Source of the DNA: Serpens sp035306625
GTDB lineage: Bacteria > Pseudomonadota > Gammaproteobacteria > Pseudomonadales > Pseudomonadaceae
Length of the DNA: 23,292 nt
Reading direction: 5' to 3'
Assembly: GCA_035306625.1 (NCBI GenBank)
Contig: DATGNS010000250.1
Location: 1-23,292 of the forward strand
The first letter of the stretch is position 1; each line of letters opens with the position of its first letter. Made by a program: the position numbers and the translations under genes. The notes under the pieces were generated by a model. It was given only the letters and a program-made list of their open reading frames with translations, had not been told where the DNA came from and made no database searches. Shown piece after piece: positions 1 to 7,592 of the stretch.

Positions 1-1340
1 TCCTTCGCCAGGGCGCGCAGCACGTCCAGGCACTGCACGTTGCCGGAGCCTTCCCAGATGGAGTTGACCGGGGCTTCCCGATACAGGCGCGGCAGGATGG
101 TTTCCTCCACATAGCCGGCGCCGCCCAGGCACTCGCTGGCCTCGGCGACCATGTCCGGCGCGCGCTTGCAGATCCAGTACTTGCCGATGGCGGTCACCAC
201 GCGGGCGAAGGCCGCCTGCCGCTCGTCATCAAGGTTGTCCAGGGCGTGTCCCAGGCGCAGGGACAGCGCCAGCGCGGCCTCGCTTTCCAGGGCCAGGTCG
301 GCCAGCACGTTCCGCATCAGCGGCTGCTCGATCAGCAGGCGGCCGCCGACCCGGCGATGGGCGCAGTGGTGCAGGGCCTGGGTCAGGGCCTGGCGCATCA
401 GCGAGCTGGAGCCGACCATGCAGTCGAAGCGGGTCATGGCAACCATCTCGATGATGGTCGGCACGCCGCGCCCTTCCTCGCCGATCATCCAGGCGAAGGC
501 ACCCCGGTATTCCACCTCGCTGGAAGCGTTGGCCCAGTTGCCCAGCTTGTTCTTCAGGCGCTGGATGTAGAACTGGTTGCGACTGCCGTCCGGACGGTGG
601 CGCGGCAGCAGGAAGCAGGACAGGCCCTTCTCGGTCTGCGCCAGGGTCAGGAAGGCATCGCACATGGGCGCCGAGCAGAACCACTTGTGGCCGACCAGCT
701 CGTAGGCCTGGCCGGGGCCACCGGTGCCCAGCGGATAGGCCTGGGTGGTGTTGGCGCGCACATCGGTGCCGCCCTGCTTCTCGGTCATGGCCATGCCGAT
801 GGTCACACCGGCCTTCTGCTCCATGGGCAGGTTGCGCGGATCGTAGGCGGTGGCCAGCACCTTCGGCAGCCAGACGTCGGCCACCTCCGGCTGCAGCTTC
901 AGCGCCGGCACGGCGGCGAAGGTCATGGTCAGCGGACAGCCGCTGGCCGCCTCGGCCTGACTATGCAGGTAGGTCAGCCCGGCGCGCACCACATGGGCGC
1001 CGGCCTGCGGACTCACCCAGGGCAGCGAGGGCAGGCCGTGCTCGATGGCCGTGCGCATCAGCTCGTGATAGGCGGGGTGGAAGTCCACCTGGTCGATACG
1101 GTGGCCGTAGCGGTCATGGGTGCGCAGCACCGGCCGGTTCTCGTTGGCGAGGAAGCCTGCCGCCATCAGCGGGCCGCCGGCCAGGGCGCCATAGGCTTCC
1201 AGCCGAGCATCGCCCCAGCCGCCCTGGAAACGCCGCACCCATTCCTGCAGCGGAACGTCGAGGCGGTAGAGATTGGCGCCGTCCAGCGGCGGAACCTGGT
1301 TGAACACCTCGTGGGTTTCGGCGAACTGGTGCAGACTCAT
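1..1340 (-). CDS. aidB: AidB-like acyl-CoA dehydrogenase, C-terminus cut by window edge
   Basis: The product is an FAD-binding acyl-CoA dehydrogenase of the AidB branch. In E. coli AidB belongs to the Ada adaptive response to alkylating agents and binds DNA; its natural substrate is unsettled. The visible 446 codons run in register with remembered E. coli AidB from HEVFNQVPPLDGANLY near the N-terminus, through TMTFAAVPALKLQPEV, IGMAMTEKQGGTDVRANT, GHKWFCSAPMCDAFL and MTRFDCMVGSSSLMRQAL, to YREAPVNSIWEGSGNVQC. The family is about 540 residues, so roughly 95 C-terminal residues lie outside the window. The ATG at 1340 is preceded by a GGAG-type ribosome site and fits the homologue start. The gene is divergent from thiD across a 145-base gap. 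I see no clear Ada-type promoter. It could be called a general acyl-CoA dehydrogenase, but the AidB match is strong. Confidence 0.9.
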   Translation of the reverse strand, partial: MSLHQFAETHEVFNQVPPLDGANLYRLDVPLQEWVRRFQGGWGDARLEAYGALAGGPLMAAGFLANENRPVLRTHDRYGHRIDQVDFHPAYHELMRTAIEHGLPSLPWVSPQAGAHVVRAGLTYLHSQAEAASGCPLTMTFAAVPALKLQPEVADVWLPKVLATAYDPRNLPMEQKAGVTIGMAMTEKQGGTDVRANTTQAYPLGTGGPGQAYELVGHKWFCSAPMCDAFLTLAQTEKGLSCFLLPRHRPDGSRNQFYIQRLKNKLGNWANASSEVEYRGAFAWMIGEEGRGVPTIIEMVAMTRFDCMVGSSSLMRQALTQALHHCAHRRVGGRLLIEQPLMRNVLADLALESEAALALSLRLGHALDNLDDERQAAFARVVTAIGKYWICKRAPDMVAEASECLGGAGYVEETILPRLYREAPVNSIWEGSGNVQCLDVLRALAK

Positions 1341-1485
1341 GGCAGTCTCCGTGCATTCGATGGATGCGACCGAGTGAAGCATGGTCCATCGCCGCCCCGG
1401 GAGCGGGGATTCGGCCAAAGGCGACGGCAGAAGGGACCGGCCGGCGGGTAAACCCGGACCCGCAAAGATGCTAAGCTCGCGCGCC

Positions 1486-2283
1486 ATGAACAGACATACT
1501 TCTCGCCCCGTCGTCCTCTGTCTGTCCGGCCACGACCCTTCGGGTGGCGCCGGGCTGCAGGCGGACATCGAAGCCCTGATCGCCCAGGGCTGCCACGCTG
1601 CGCCGACCGTCACCGCACTGACCGTGCAGGACACCGTCGACGTGGCCGACTTCCGTGTGCTCGACCGCGCCTGGGTGATGGCCCAGGCCAATGCGGTGAT
1701 CGCCGACTTGCCCATCGCCGCCGTCAAGCTCGGCATGCTGGGCTCGGTGGAAATGGTCGACACCGTGCTGGAACTGATGCAGAAGCTGCCCGGTGTGCCG
1801 CTGGTCTGCGACCCGGTGCTGCGCGCCGGCGGCGGCGGCTCGCTGGGCCCGGACGATGTCGGCTACGCCATCCGCGAGCGCCTGTTCCCGGTGGCGGCCA
1901 TCGCCACGCCCAACCTGCCGGAGGCACGCATCCTCGCCGAGCTGCCCGAGGGCACGCCGGACCAGTGCGCCGAGAAGCTGCTGCCGCACGTGCGCCATCT
2001 GCTGATCACCGGCGGCCACGGCGACGAGACCGAGGTGATCAACCGCCTGTACAGCCGTGACGGCCAGGTATGGACCTCCAGCTGCGCGCGCCTGCCCGGC
2101 AGCTACCACGGTTCCGGCTGCACCCTGGCCAGCGCCCTGGCCGGCCGCCTGGCCCTGGGCGAGGATCTGCCAAGCGCCGTGCAGAACGCCCTGGACTACA
2201 CCTGGCGCTGCCTGCGCGACGCCGAGGCGCCGGGCCACGGCCAGTACATTCCGCGCCGCCTGCCGCTGGATTTCGGTCAATGA
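1486..2283 (+). CDS. thiD: Hydroxymethylpyrimidine (phosphate) kinase
   Basis: ThiD phosphorylates HMP and HMP-phosphate to HMP-pyrophosphate, the pyrimidine half of thiamin phosphate. It is a cytoplasmic ribokinase-fold enzyme. The 265 residues match the usual length of about 266. Family signatures visible are SGHDPSGGAGLQAD (about 14-27), KLGMLGS, CDPVLRAGGGG, TPNLPEA, LITGGHGDE and the anion-hole segment GSYHGSGCTLASA with Cys212. The reading frame is open further upstream to 1381, but homology starts at the ATG at 1486. No Shine-Dalgarno precedes this ATG. Instead TGCTAAGCT, resembling an extended -10, ends 9 bases before it, so the message may be nearly leaderless. The stop overlaps the thiE start as ATGA. 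Confidence 0.95.
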   Translation: MNRHTSRPVVLCLSGHDPSGGAGLQADIEALIAQGCHAAPTVTALTVQDTVDVADFRVLDRAWVMAQANAVIADLPIAAVKLGMLGSVEMVDTVLELMQKLPGVPLVCDPVLRAGGGGSLGPDDVGYAIRERLFPVAAIATPNLPEARILAELPEGTPDQCAEKLLPHVRHLLITGGHGDETEVINRLYSRDGQVWTSSCARLPGSYHGSGCTLASALAGRLALGEDLPSAVQNALDYTWRCLRDAEAPGHGQYIPRRLPLDFGQ

Positions 2284-2906
2284 GTCGCGGCCTGTACGCC
2301 ATCACCGACAGCACCCTGCTGGCCGACGGCCGTCTGCTGCCCTATGTGGAAGCCGCCCTGGAGGGCGGCGCGCGCCTGCTGCAGTACCGGGAGAAATCCC
2401 GCGACCAGGCGCGCCGCTTCGACGAGGCCAGCGCCCTGCTGGAGCTGTGCCGGCGCTATGGCGCCGAACTGATCATCAATGACGACCTGGAGCTGGCCGC
2501 CCGGCTGGGCGTCGGCCTGCACCTGGGCCAGGAGGACGGTTCGCTGGCCGAGGCCCGCGCGCGGCTCGGCGCCGGCGTGCACCTGGGCGCCAGCTGCTAC
2601 GCCGATCTGTCGCTGGCCGAGCGTGCCCTGGCCGAAGGCGCCAGCCACCCGGCCTTCGGGCGCTTCTATCCGTCGCTGACCAAGCCGGGCGAGGCAGGCG
2701 CCACCCTGGCACTGCTGGACGAAGCCCGTGCCCGCTTCGCCGCGCCGCTGGTGGTGATCGGCGGCATCACCCTGGACAACGCCCGTCCGCTGGTGGAGCA
2801 CGGCGCCGACTGGCTGGCGGTGGTCAACGGCCTGTTCGCCGCAAACTCCCCCGCCGAGGTGGAGCGCAGGGCGCGCGCCTTCGTTTCGCTGTTCCCTTCT
2901 TCCTGA
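2280..2906 (+). CDS. thiE: Thiamin-phosphate synthase
   Basis: ThiE joins HMP-pyrophosphate and thiazole phosphate to make thiamin monophosphate, the step after ThiD. The 208-residue TIM-barrel protein shows RGLYAITDS at the start, ARLLQYREKS, the INDDLELAARLGVGLHLGQED substrate and metal region, a phosphate-binding GRFYPSLTKPG segment and VVIGGITLDNA near the C-terminus. The start ATG lies inside the thiD stop (ATGA overlap), so translation is probably coupled to thiD. HemL follows 44 bases later and may share the transcript. Confidence 0.95.
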   Translation: MSRGLYAITDSTLLADGRLLPYVEAALEGGARLLQYREKSRDQARRFDEASALLELCRRYGAELIINDDLELAARLGVGLHLGQEDGSLAEARARLGAGVHLGASCYADLSLAERALAEGASHPAFGRFYPSLTKPGEAGATLALLDEARARFAAPLVVIGGITLDNARPLVEHGADWLAVVNGLFAANSPAEVERRARAFVSLFPSS

Positions 2907-2950
2907 CCTGGCCCTGCGGGCAATACCCGCGCCGATTTGCGAGGCTTCCC

Positions 2951-4237
2951 ATGTCCCGTTCCGAAATCCTCTTCAACAAGGCCCAGCAGCACATCCCCGG
3001 CGGCGTGAACTCGCCGGTGCGCGCATTCAAGGGCGTCGGCGGCACCCCGCTGTTCATCAAGCATGCCGAGGGCGCCTACATCATCGACGAGGACGACAAG
3101 CGCTACGTCGACTACGTGGGCTCCTGGGGTCCGATGATCCTCGGCCATGCCCACCCGGACGTGCTGGATGCGGTGCGCCGCCAGCTCGAGCACGGCCTGT
3201 CCTACGGCGCGCCGACCGCGCTGGAAACCGAAATGGCCGAGCTGGTCTGCTCGCTGGTGCCGTCGATGGAGATGGTGCGCATGGTCAGCTCCGGCACCGA
3301 GGCCACCATGAGCGCGATCCGCCTGGCGCGCGGCTACACCGGGCGCGACACCATCATCAAGTTCGAGGGCTGCTACCACGGCCACTCCGACAGCCTGCTG
3401 GTCAAGGCCGGCTCCGGCGCCCTGACCTTCGGCGTGCCCAGCTCCCCCGGCGTGCCGGCCGCCTTCGCCCAGCACACCCTGACCCTGCCCTACAACGACA
3501 TCGAGACGGTGCGCGAGACCCTCGGGCAGCGCGGCCAGGAGATCGCCTGCATCATCGTCGAGCCGGTGGCCGGCAACATGAACTGCGTGCCGCCAGTGCC
3601 GGGCTTCCTGGAAGGCCTGCGCGAACTGTGCACCGAGCACGGCGTGGTGCTGATTTTCGATGAGGTGATGACCGGCTTCCGCGTCGCCCTCGGCGGCGCC
3701 CAGGGCCACTACGGCGTGACGCCGGACCTGTCCACCTTCGGCAAGATCGTCGGCGGCGGCATGCCGGTGGGCGCCTTCGGCGGCAAGCGCGAGATCATGT
3801 CCTGCGTCTCGCCGCTGGGCCCGGTCTACCAGGCCGGCACCCTGTCGGGCAACCCGCTGGCCATGGCCGCCGGCCTGACTACCCTCAAGCTGATCAGCCG
3901 TCCCGGCTTCCATGACGAGCTGGCCGACTACACCAGCCGCATGCTGCAGGGCTTGCAGGATCGCGCCGATGCCGCCGGCATCCCGTTCGTGACCACCCAG
4001 GTGGGCGCCATGTTCGGCCTGTACTTCAGCGGGGCCGACAGCATCCAGACCTTCTCCGACGTGATGGCCAGCGATGCCCAGCGCTTCAACCGCTTCTTCC
4101 ACCTGATGCTGGAAGGCGGCGTATACCTGGCGCCCTCGGCCTTCGAGGCGGGCTTCACCTCCATCGCCCATGGCGAGACCGAGCTGAAGATCACCCTGGA
4201 CGCGGCCGAGCGGGCCTTTGCCCAGCTGAAGCAGTGA
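2951..4237 (+). CDS. hemL: Glutamate-1-semialdehyde 2,1-aminomutase
   Basis: HemL is a PLP enzyme that converts glutamate-1-semialdehyde to 5-aminolevulinate, the first committed tetrapyrrole precursor in the C5 pathway. The 428 residues match the family length of about 426. Visible features include the N-terminal PGGVNSPVRAFKGVGGTP, the PLP-phosphate loop VSSGTEATMSAIRLARGYTG, IIVEPVAGNMN, the PLP pyridine-ring region LIFDEVMTGFRVALGGAQ and the Schiff-base lysine K265 in TFGKIVGGGMPVGAFGG. The ATG at 2951 has a GAGG motif about 7 bases upstream. It follows thiE with a short gap and ends just before a strong hairpin. Confidence 0.97.
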   Translation: MSRSEILFNKAQQHIPGGVNSPVRAFKGVGGTPLFIKHAEGAYIIDEDDKRYVDYVGSWGPMILGHAHPDVLDAVRRQLEHGLSYGAPTALETEMAELVCSLVPSMEMVRMVSSGTEATMSAIRLARGYTGRDTIIKFEGCYHGHSDSLLVKAGSGALTFGVPSSPGVPAAFAQHTLTLPYNDIETVRETLGQRGQEIACIIVEPVAGNMNCVPPVPGFLEGLRELCTEHGVVLIFDEVMTGFRVALGGAQGHYGVTPDLSTFGKIVGGGMPVGAFGGKREIMSCVSPLGPVYQAGTLSGNPLAMAAGLTTLKLISRPGFHDELADYTSRMLQGLQDRADAAGIPFVTTQVGAMFGLYFSGADSIQTFSDVMASDAQRFNRFFHLMLEGGVYLAPSAFEAGFTSIAHGETELKITLDAAERAFAQLKQ

Positions 4238-4244
4238 CCCTGTC

Positions 4245-4279
4245 CCGGCTGGAGGCGCTTCGGAAAGCGCTCCAGCCGG
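4245..4279 (+). terminator. Long hairpin after hemL, possible terminator or repeat
   Basis: An inverted repeat starts 7 bases after the hemL stop. Left arm 4245-4260 and right arm 4265-4279 pair over 15 bp with a single bulged G on the left and a 4-base loop. No T-run follows, so this is not a textbook intrinsic terminator. It could act as an mRNA 3'-end stabiliser, a Rho-assisted end or a Pseudomonas intergenic repeat. Between it and the next promoter (4280-4350) I see nothing else I can name. Confidence 0.45.
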
Positions 4280-4350
4280 AATACCTGACCTGCGGGTAGC
4301 GAGCAGCGCCGGGCAGCCGCCGCCGATAAAACCCTCCGGGCCGAAAGGCT

Positions 4351-4380
4351 TTGTCACCCACGCTCGGGTTATCCCATAAT
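4351..4380 (+). promoter_or_regulatory. Predicted sigma-70 promoter of the Sel1-repeat gene
   Basis: TTGTCA at 4351-4356 and CATAAT at 4375-4380 are separated by 18 bases and resemble a housekeeping promoter. Transcription would begin near 4387 and leave a leader of about 40 bases before the ATG at 4428. Confidence 0.55.
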
Positions 4381-4427
4381 GTGCCGGTCGCCTGAACCGC
4401 CTGCCTGTATGGGCGCCCTGGATTCCC

Positions 4428-4970
4428 ATGATTCGCACCAGCCACATTCTGAGCCTGTGCTGTCTGCTGTTCGCTTCCGTGTCGCCGGCCAGTGACAACG
4501 ATCTGCTGGTGCCGGCCACCGGACGCTGCGCGCTCGACCTGGCGCCCGAACTGCTGAGCGAGGCGCTGAACAGCTGCCAGACCATCGCCCTGGACGGCGA
4601 TGTGGAGGCACAGTTCGAGCTGGGCGAGTTCTTCTACACCGGCCGCTTCACCCAGCAGGACCTGCAGCAGGCGCTGCGCTGGTACGAGATGGCTTCGCTG
4701 CAGGGGCATGCCGAAGCCCAGCGCCGCCTCGGCACCATGTTCTTCAAGGGCGAGGGCGTGCCGGCCAGCAACATCCAGGCCTTCATCGTGCTGAAGATGT
4801 CGGCGGTGAACGGCTCGGAAGAGGCCCTGGACAGCGCCGACCGGGTGGCCGAGCAGATGTCCCGCGAGGAGCTGGCGGTCGCCACGCAGATCCTCGGCCA
4901 CATCTTCCGCAGCTATCTGCAGGAACTGCAGACCATCGACGCCGCCTCGCCGCTGGCGCCGCTGCCCTAG
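4428..4970 (+). CDS. Secreted Sel1-repeat (TPR-like) protein
   Basis: This 180-residue protein is probably exported. It has a short basic N-region, a hydrophobic core (ILSLCCLLFASV) and a likely cleavage after the SPAS at about 19-22. The mature part carries two Sel1-type helical repeats, roughly residues 57-92 (GDVEAQFELGEFFYTG, then QALRWYEMAS) and 93-129 (GHAEAQRRLGTMFFKGEGV). These are protein-interaction scaffolds with no catalytic role of their own. Cys34 and Cys50 flank the first helix and could form a disulfide. The position after hemL matches a tetratricopeptide-type gene there in P. aeruginosa (PA3978, from memory). The specific function is unknown. Its stop TAG shares the palindrome CTAG with the stop of the convergent waaG-like gene. 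Confidence 0.85.
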   Translation: MIRTSHILSLCCLLFASVSPASDNDLLVPATGRCALDLAPELLSEALNSCQTIALDGDVEAQFELGEFFYTGRFTQQDLQQALRWYEMASLQGHAEAQRRLGTMFFKGEGVPASNIQAFIVLKMSAVNGSEEALDSADRVAEQMSREELAVATQILGHIFRSYLQELQTIDAASPLAPLP

Positions 4971-6091
4971 CCCGCTTTTTTACGGGAAGCACCACGCTCG
5001 ATCAGCTCAGCGGCTCGTTCATTCATGGAGAAGATGTCGGCGTGCGCGATCATGTGGCGAGCGCGGGCAACCCACTCCTGACGGCTGACCTGCAGGACGC
5101 GCTGGATGGCGGAGGCGATCTCAGCACCCGAGGCATGCGCACCGATCACCTCCCCCATCCGGTGATCGCTGATGTAATGCGCGTAACCACACACCTCGGT
5201 GGCGATCACCGGCAGCCCGCCGATCATTGCCTCCAGAAGCGCCAGGCCCGCCATTTCGCTGCGGGCGGGGTGCAGCAGCAGGTCAGCCGACCACAGCAGC
5301 TGAGCAACGTCGTCGCGTCCACCCAGCACCCCCAGGCGATCCGCTATCCCCAGCTCGGCGGCCAGGTCTTCCAGAAAGCGCGGCTTGTCCTCGCCGGCGA
5401 CCCGAATCTGCACCCTGGAGCGAATGTCATCCGGCAATGCGGCAATACCCCGCAGCGCCCGATCGAAGCCCTTACGCTTGAAATCCGAACCGACCATCAT
5501 GGCCAGGATATCCGTATCGGCCAGCCCGTATCGGGCCCGCAGGCCGGGCCGGATTGCCTCATAGTCCTCGGGCACGCCCATCGCCGGATTGATGCCGGGT
5601 GGCACGAAGTGAATCCGCTCTTCAGGGGTCTGATAGTGCCGCTTGTAGATGACTGATTCCGGGCGGGAAATCATCAGGATCCGGGTCGAGGAATCCGGGG
5701 AGAAGACCGCGGCTTCCATTGCCAGCGAGCTGCGCGCGCGGGGTGTCAGGCGATAGAGCCAGCCGCGCTCGGTGTGCGCCTTTTCGGCAAAGCAGACATC
5801 GGCGGCATAGTAGAAATCCAGCCCCGGCATCTTGTTGAAGCCCACTACCGCGTCGACATCATCGGGCAGTTGCGAGAGGAAGCGCCGAGCGAAGGCGGCA
5901 TTGCTGCCATGATTGGTCAATGCACGCACCGGCAGCAGAACCACGGGCAGATCGGGGCGCGGGCCCTCCCAGCTGCGGGCGTAGATGGTCACCTCATGGC
6001 CCCGCTCATGCATCAGCTGGGCCAGGGAAAGCATGTCTCGTTCGAGGCCGCCATAAGGGAAATAGCGGAATAGAGTGAAAGCTAATTTCAA
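4967..6091 (-). CDS. waaG: WaaG-like LPS core glycosyltransferase (GT4 family)
   Basis: The 374-residue GT-B glycosyltransferase has the same length as E. coli WaaG, which adds the first glucose to heptose II of the LPS inner core at the inner membrane. Matching blocks are YFPYGGLERD (10-19), SWEG, VGFNKMPGLD..YAADVC (83-100), the acceptor-side YRLTPRAR, GSDFKRKGFDR (201-211) with conserved lysines, the EX7E pair E279/E287 in EMAGLALLE, and VCGYAHYI (300-307). The start is TTG at 6091, preceded by AAAGGA seven bases upstream; no in-frame ATG fits the homologues. It lies 101 bases after galE on the same strand, and DNA at this junction is visibly richer in A+T. I recall P. aeruginosa waaG in the waa core cluster instead, so this may be a relocated or second copy with altered sugar or acceptor choice. 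Confidence 0.85.
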   Translation of the reverse strand: MKLAFTLFRYFPYGGLERDMLSLAQLMHERGHEVTIYARSWEGPRPDLPVVLLPVRALTNHGSNAAFARRFLSQLPDDVDAVVGFNKMPGLDFYYAADVCFAEKAHTERGWLYRLTPRARSSLAMEAAVFSPDSSTRILMISRPESVIYKRHYQTPEERIHFVPPGINPAMGVPEDYEAIRPGLRARYGLADTDILAMMVGSDFKRKGFDRALRGIAALPDDIRSRVQIRVAGEDKPRFLEDLAAELGIADRLGVLGGRDDVAQLLWSADLLLHPARSEMAGLALLEAMIGGLPVIATEVCGYAHYISDHRMGEVIGAHASGAEIASAIQRVLQVSRQEWVARARHMIAHADIFSMNERAAELIERGASRKKAG

Positions 6092-6192
6092 AACAGCGTC
6101 CTTTAAAACAACGGCATGACATCCGGCTGGCTAGCGGATCAGAAGGAGCATCCATACCCTCAAGCGGGAATCCAAACCAGGAGCCAGATCAA

Positions 6193-7215
6193 TTACCGTT
6201 CATATCCTTGGGGATTGTTCGACTGCCAGCGCCAGGTATCCGCCATCATTTCCGGCAAGCCGCGCTGCGCCTTCCAGCCCAGCTCACGCTCGGCCAGCGC
6301 CGGATCCGCCCAGCATTCGGCGATGTCGCCGGCCCGGCGCGGAGCAATGCGGTAGGGTACCGGCCTGCCGCTGGCCTGCTCGAAGGCACGAACCATCTCC
6401 AGCACGCTGTACCCCTTGCCGGTACCCAGATTCCAGACGTTCACACCGCCACGCTCGGCCAGGGCGTCCAGAGCCTTCAGATGGCCTTCGGCCAGGTCCA
6501 TCACGTGGATATAGTCGCGTACACCCGTTCCGTCGACGGTGGGGTAGTCATCGCCGAACACCGCCAGCTCCTTGAGCTTGCCCACGGCCACCTGGGCGAT
6601 ATAGGGCAGCAGGTTGTTGGGAATACCCTGCGGATCTTCGCCAATCTGCCCGCTGGGATGGGCGCCGACCGGATTGAAGTAGCGTAGCAGCGCAATGCTC
6701 CAGCGCGGCTCGGACAGCGACAGGTCGCGCAGGATCTCCTCGACCATCAGCTTGGAACGACCATAGGGGTTGGTCGGCGTGCCGGTGGGGAAATCCTCGC
6801 GGATCGGCATCTGCGGCGGCTCGCCGTAGACGGTGGCCGAGGAACTGAACACCAGGCGGAACACGCCGGCGGCCGCCATGGCCTGGCACAGGGTCACGCT
6901 GCCGGCGACATTGTTCTCGTAGTAGCGCAGCGGCTGCTGCACGCTCTCGCCGACCGCCTTGAGGCCGGCGAAATGCATCACGGCGTCGATGGGGTGCTCG
7001 GCAAAGAGCCGGTCGAGCAGAACGCGGTCGCGGATATCACCCTCGACGAACTGCGGGGCACGCCCGCACAGCCCTTCCACGCGGCGCAGCGACTCGGCGG
7101 AGCTGTTGCTGAGGTTGTCCAGCACCAGTACCTCACGGCCGGCCTCGAGCAGGGACAACACCACGTGGGAGCCGATATAGCCGGCACCGCCGGTGACCAG
7201 AATCATGGGTTTCAC
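6193..7215 (-). CDS. galE: UDP-glucose 4-epimerase
   Basis: GalE is an NAD-dependent short-chain dehydrogenase that interconverts UDP-glucose and UDP-galactose. It shows the Rossmann motif GGAGYIG (9-15), HFAGLKAVGES, the SSSATVYG strand with catalytic Ser/Thr around 124-128, the Tyr151-x3-Lys155 pair in YGRSK, LRYFNPVGAHPSG and GTGVRDYIHVMDLAEGH. Length 340 is normal. The start is GTG at 7215, placed by AAGGAG seven bases upstream; the ATG three codons later would be about 16 bases from that site. It sits between a DUF1820 gene (53 bases upstream) and the waaG-like gene, so it probably supplies UDP-galactose or UDP-glucose to the neighbouring glycosyltransferases. Confidence 0.95.
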   Translation of the reverse strand: MKPMILVTGGAGYIGSHVVLSLLEAGREVLVLDNLSNSSAESLRRVEGLCGRAPQFVEGDIRDRVLLDRLFAEHPIDAVMHFAGLKAVGESVQQPLRYYENNVAGSVTLCQAMAAAGVFRLVFSSSATVYGEPPQMPIREDFPTGTPTNPYGRSKLMVEEILRDLSLSEPRWSIALLRYFNPVGAHPSGQIGEDPQGIPNNLLPYIAQVAVGKLKELAVFGDDYPTVDGTGVRDYIHVMDLAEGHLKALDALAERGGVNVWNLGTGKGYSVLEMVRAFEQASGRPVPYRIAPRRAGDIAECWADPALAERELGWKAQRGLPEMMADTWRWQSNNPQGYER

Positions 7216-7231
7216 ACAATCGCTCCTTGTA

Positions 7232-7250
7232 CGACCCCCGTGCGGGGTCG
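7232..7250 (-). other. Intercistronic hairpin before galE
   Basis: CGACCCC (7232-7238) and GGGGTCG (7244-7250) form a 7-bp GC-rich stem with a 5-base loop in the 53-base gap between the DUF1820 gene and galE. On the transcribed strand it is followed directly by the galE ribosome site rather than a T-run, so it may limit read-through or protect the downstream mRNA rather than terminate. Confidence 0.35.
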
Positions 7251-7268
7251 CGATCCTGAAAGAACGCC

Positions 7269-7592
7269 CTACTTGTCGGGCAGGGGCATGGGGAACGGCA
7301 TCACGTTGCCGCCCTTCGCCTCGCTGATTTTAGGCGTACCCAGGCGTTCCACCTCATCGATGCGGATGATGGCGTGCATCGGCACGAAACTGCGCAGCAC
7401 TCCTTCAAACTGCGCCTTGAGCTTTTCCTCGCTCGGGTCGACCACCACCTGGGTCCGCTCGCCGAACACGAACTCCTCGATTTCCAGAAAGCCCCACAGA
7501 TCGCTCTGGAAGATGTGCTTGGCGTACATCTCGTACACCTGGCCCTGGTTGAGGAAGATGACCTTGTAGATGGGCGCTTCACGCTTGCTCAT
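7269..7592 (-). CDS. DUF1820 family protein, function unknown
   Basis: This 107-residue protein fits my recollection of the DUF1820 family: it opens with PIYKVIFLNQGQVYEMYAKH, continues QSDLWGFLEIEEFVFGE and VVVDPSEEKLKAQFEGV, and ends with VPMHAIIRIDEVERLG and a short proline-rich tail. It has no signal peptide and no membrane segment, so it is a small soluble protein with an alternating strand and helix pattern. In P. aeruginosa I recall a DUF1820 gene at this place next to miaB (PA3979). Here its ATG overlaps the stop of the upstream glycosyltransferase as ATGA, so the two are translationally coupled. The biochemical function is not known and I do not propose one. Confidence 0.85.
   Translation of the reverse strand: MSKREAPIYKVIFLNQGQVYEMYAKHIFQSDLWGFLEIEEFVFGERTQVVVDPSEEKLKAQFEGVLRSFVPMHAIIRIDEVERLGTPKISEAKGGNVMPFPMPLPDK

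Noticed and set aside
1341..1485. TPP riboswitch upstream of thiD
   Set aside because: I looked for the conserved THI-box core and found none; the gap holds only a small CCCCG-GGAG-CGGGG hairpin at 1395-1408.
4280..4350. Possible dispersed intergenic repeat between the hemL hairpin and the sel1 promoter
   Set aside because: The text looks like Pseudomonas intergenic filler I may have seen before, but I cannot show a second copy in this window.
2666..4585. Long minus-strand frame opposite hemL and across the hemL-sel1 gap
   Set aside because: It runs through the hairpin and promoter region and is antisense to hemL; composition is typical of GC-rich shadow frames.
6092..6192. Small gene in the galE-waaG gap
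   Set aside because: A short minus-strand frame starts in the gap but runs out of frame into the waaG-like gene, lacks a properly spaced ribosome site and looks like no known peptide.
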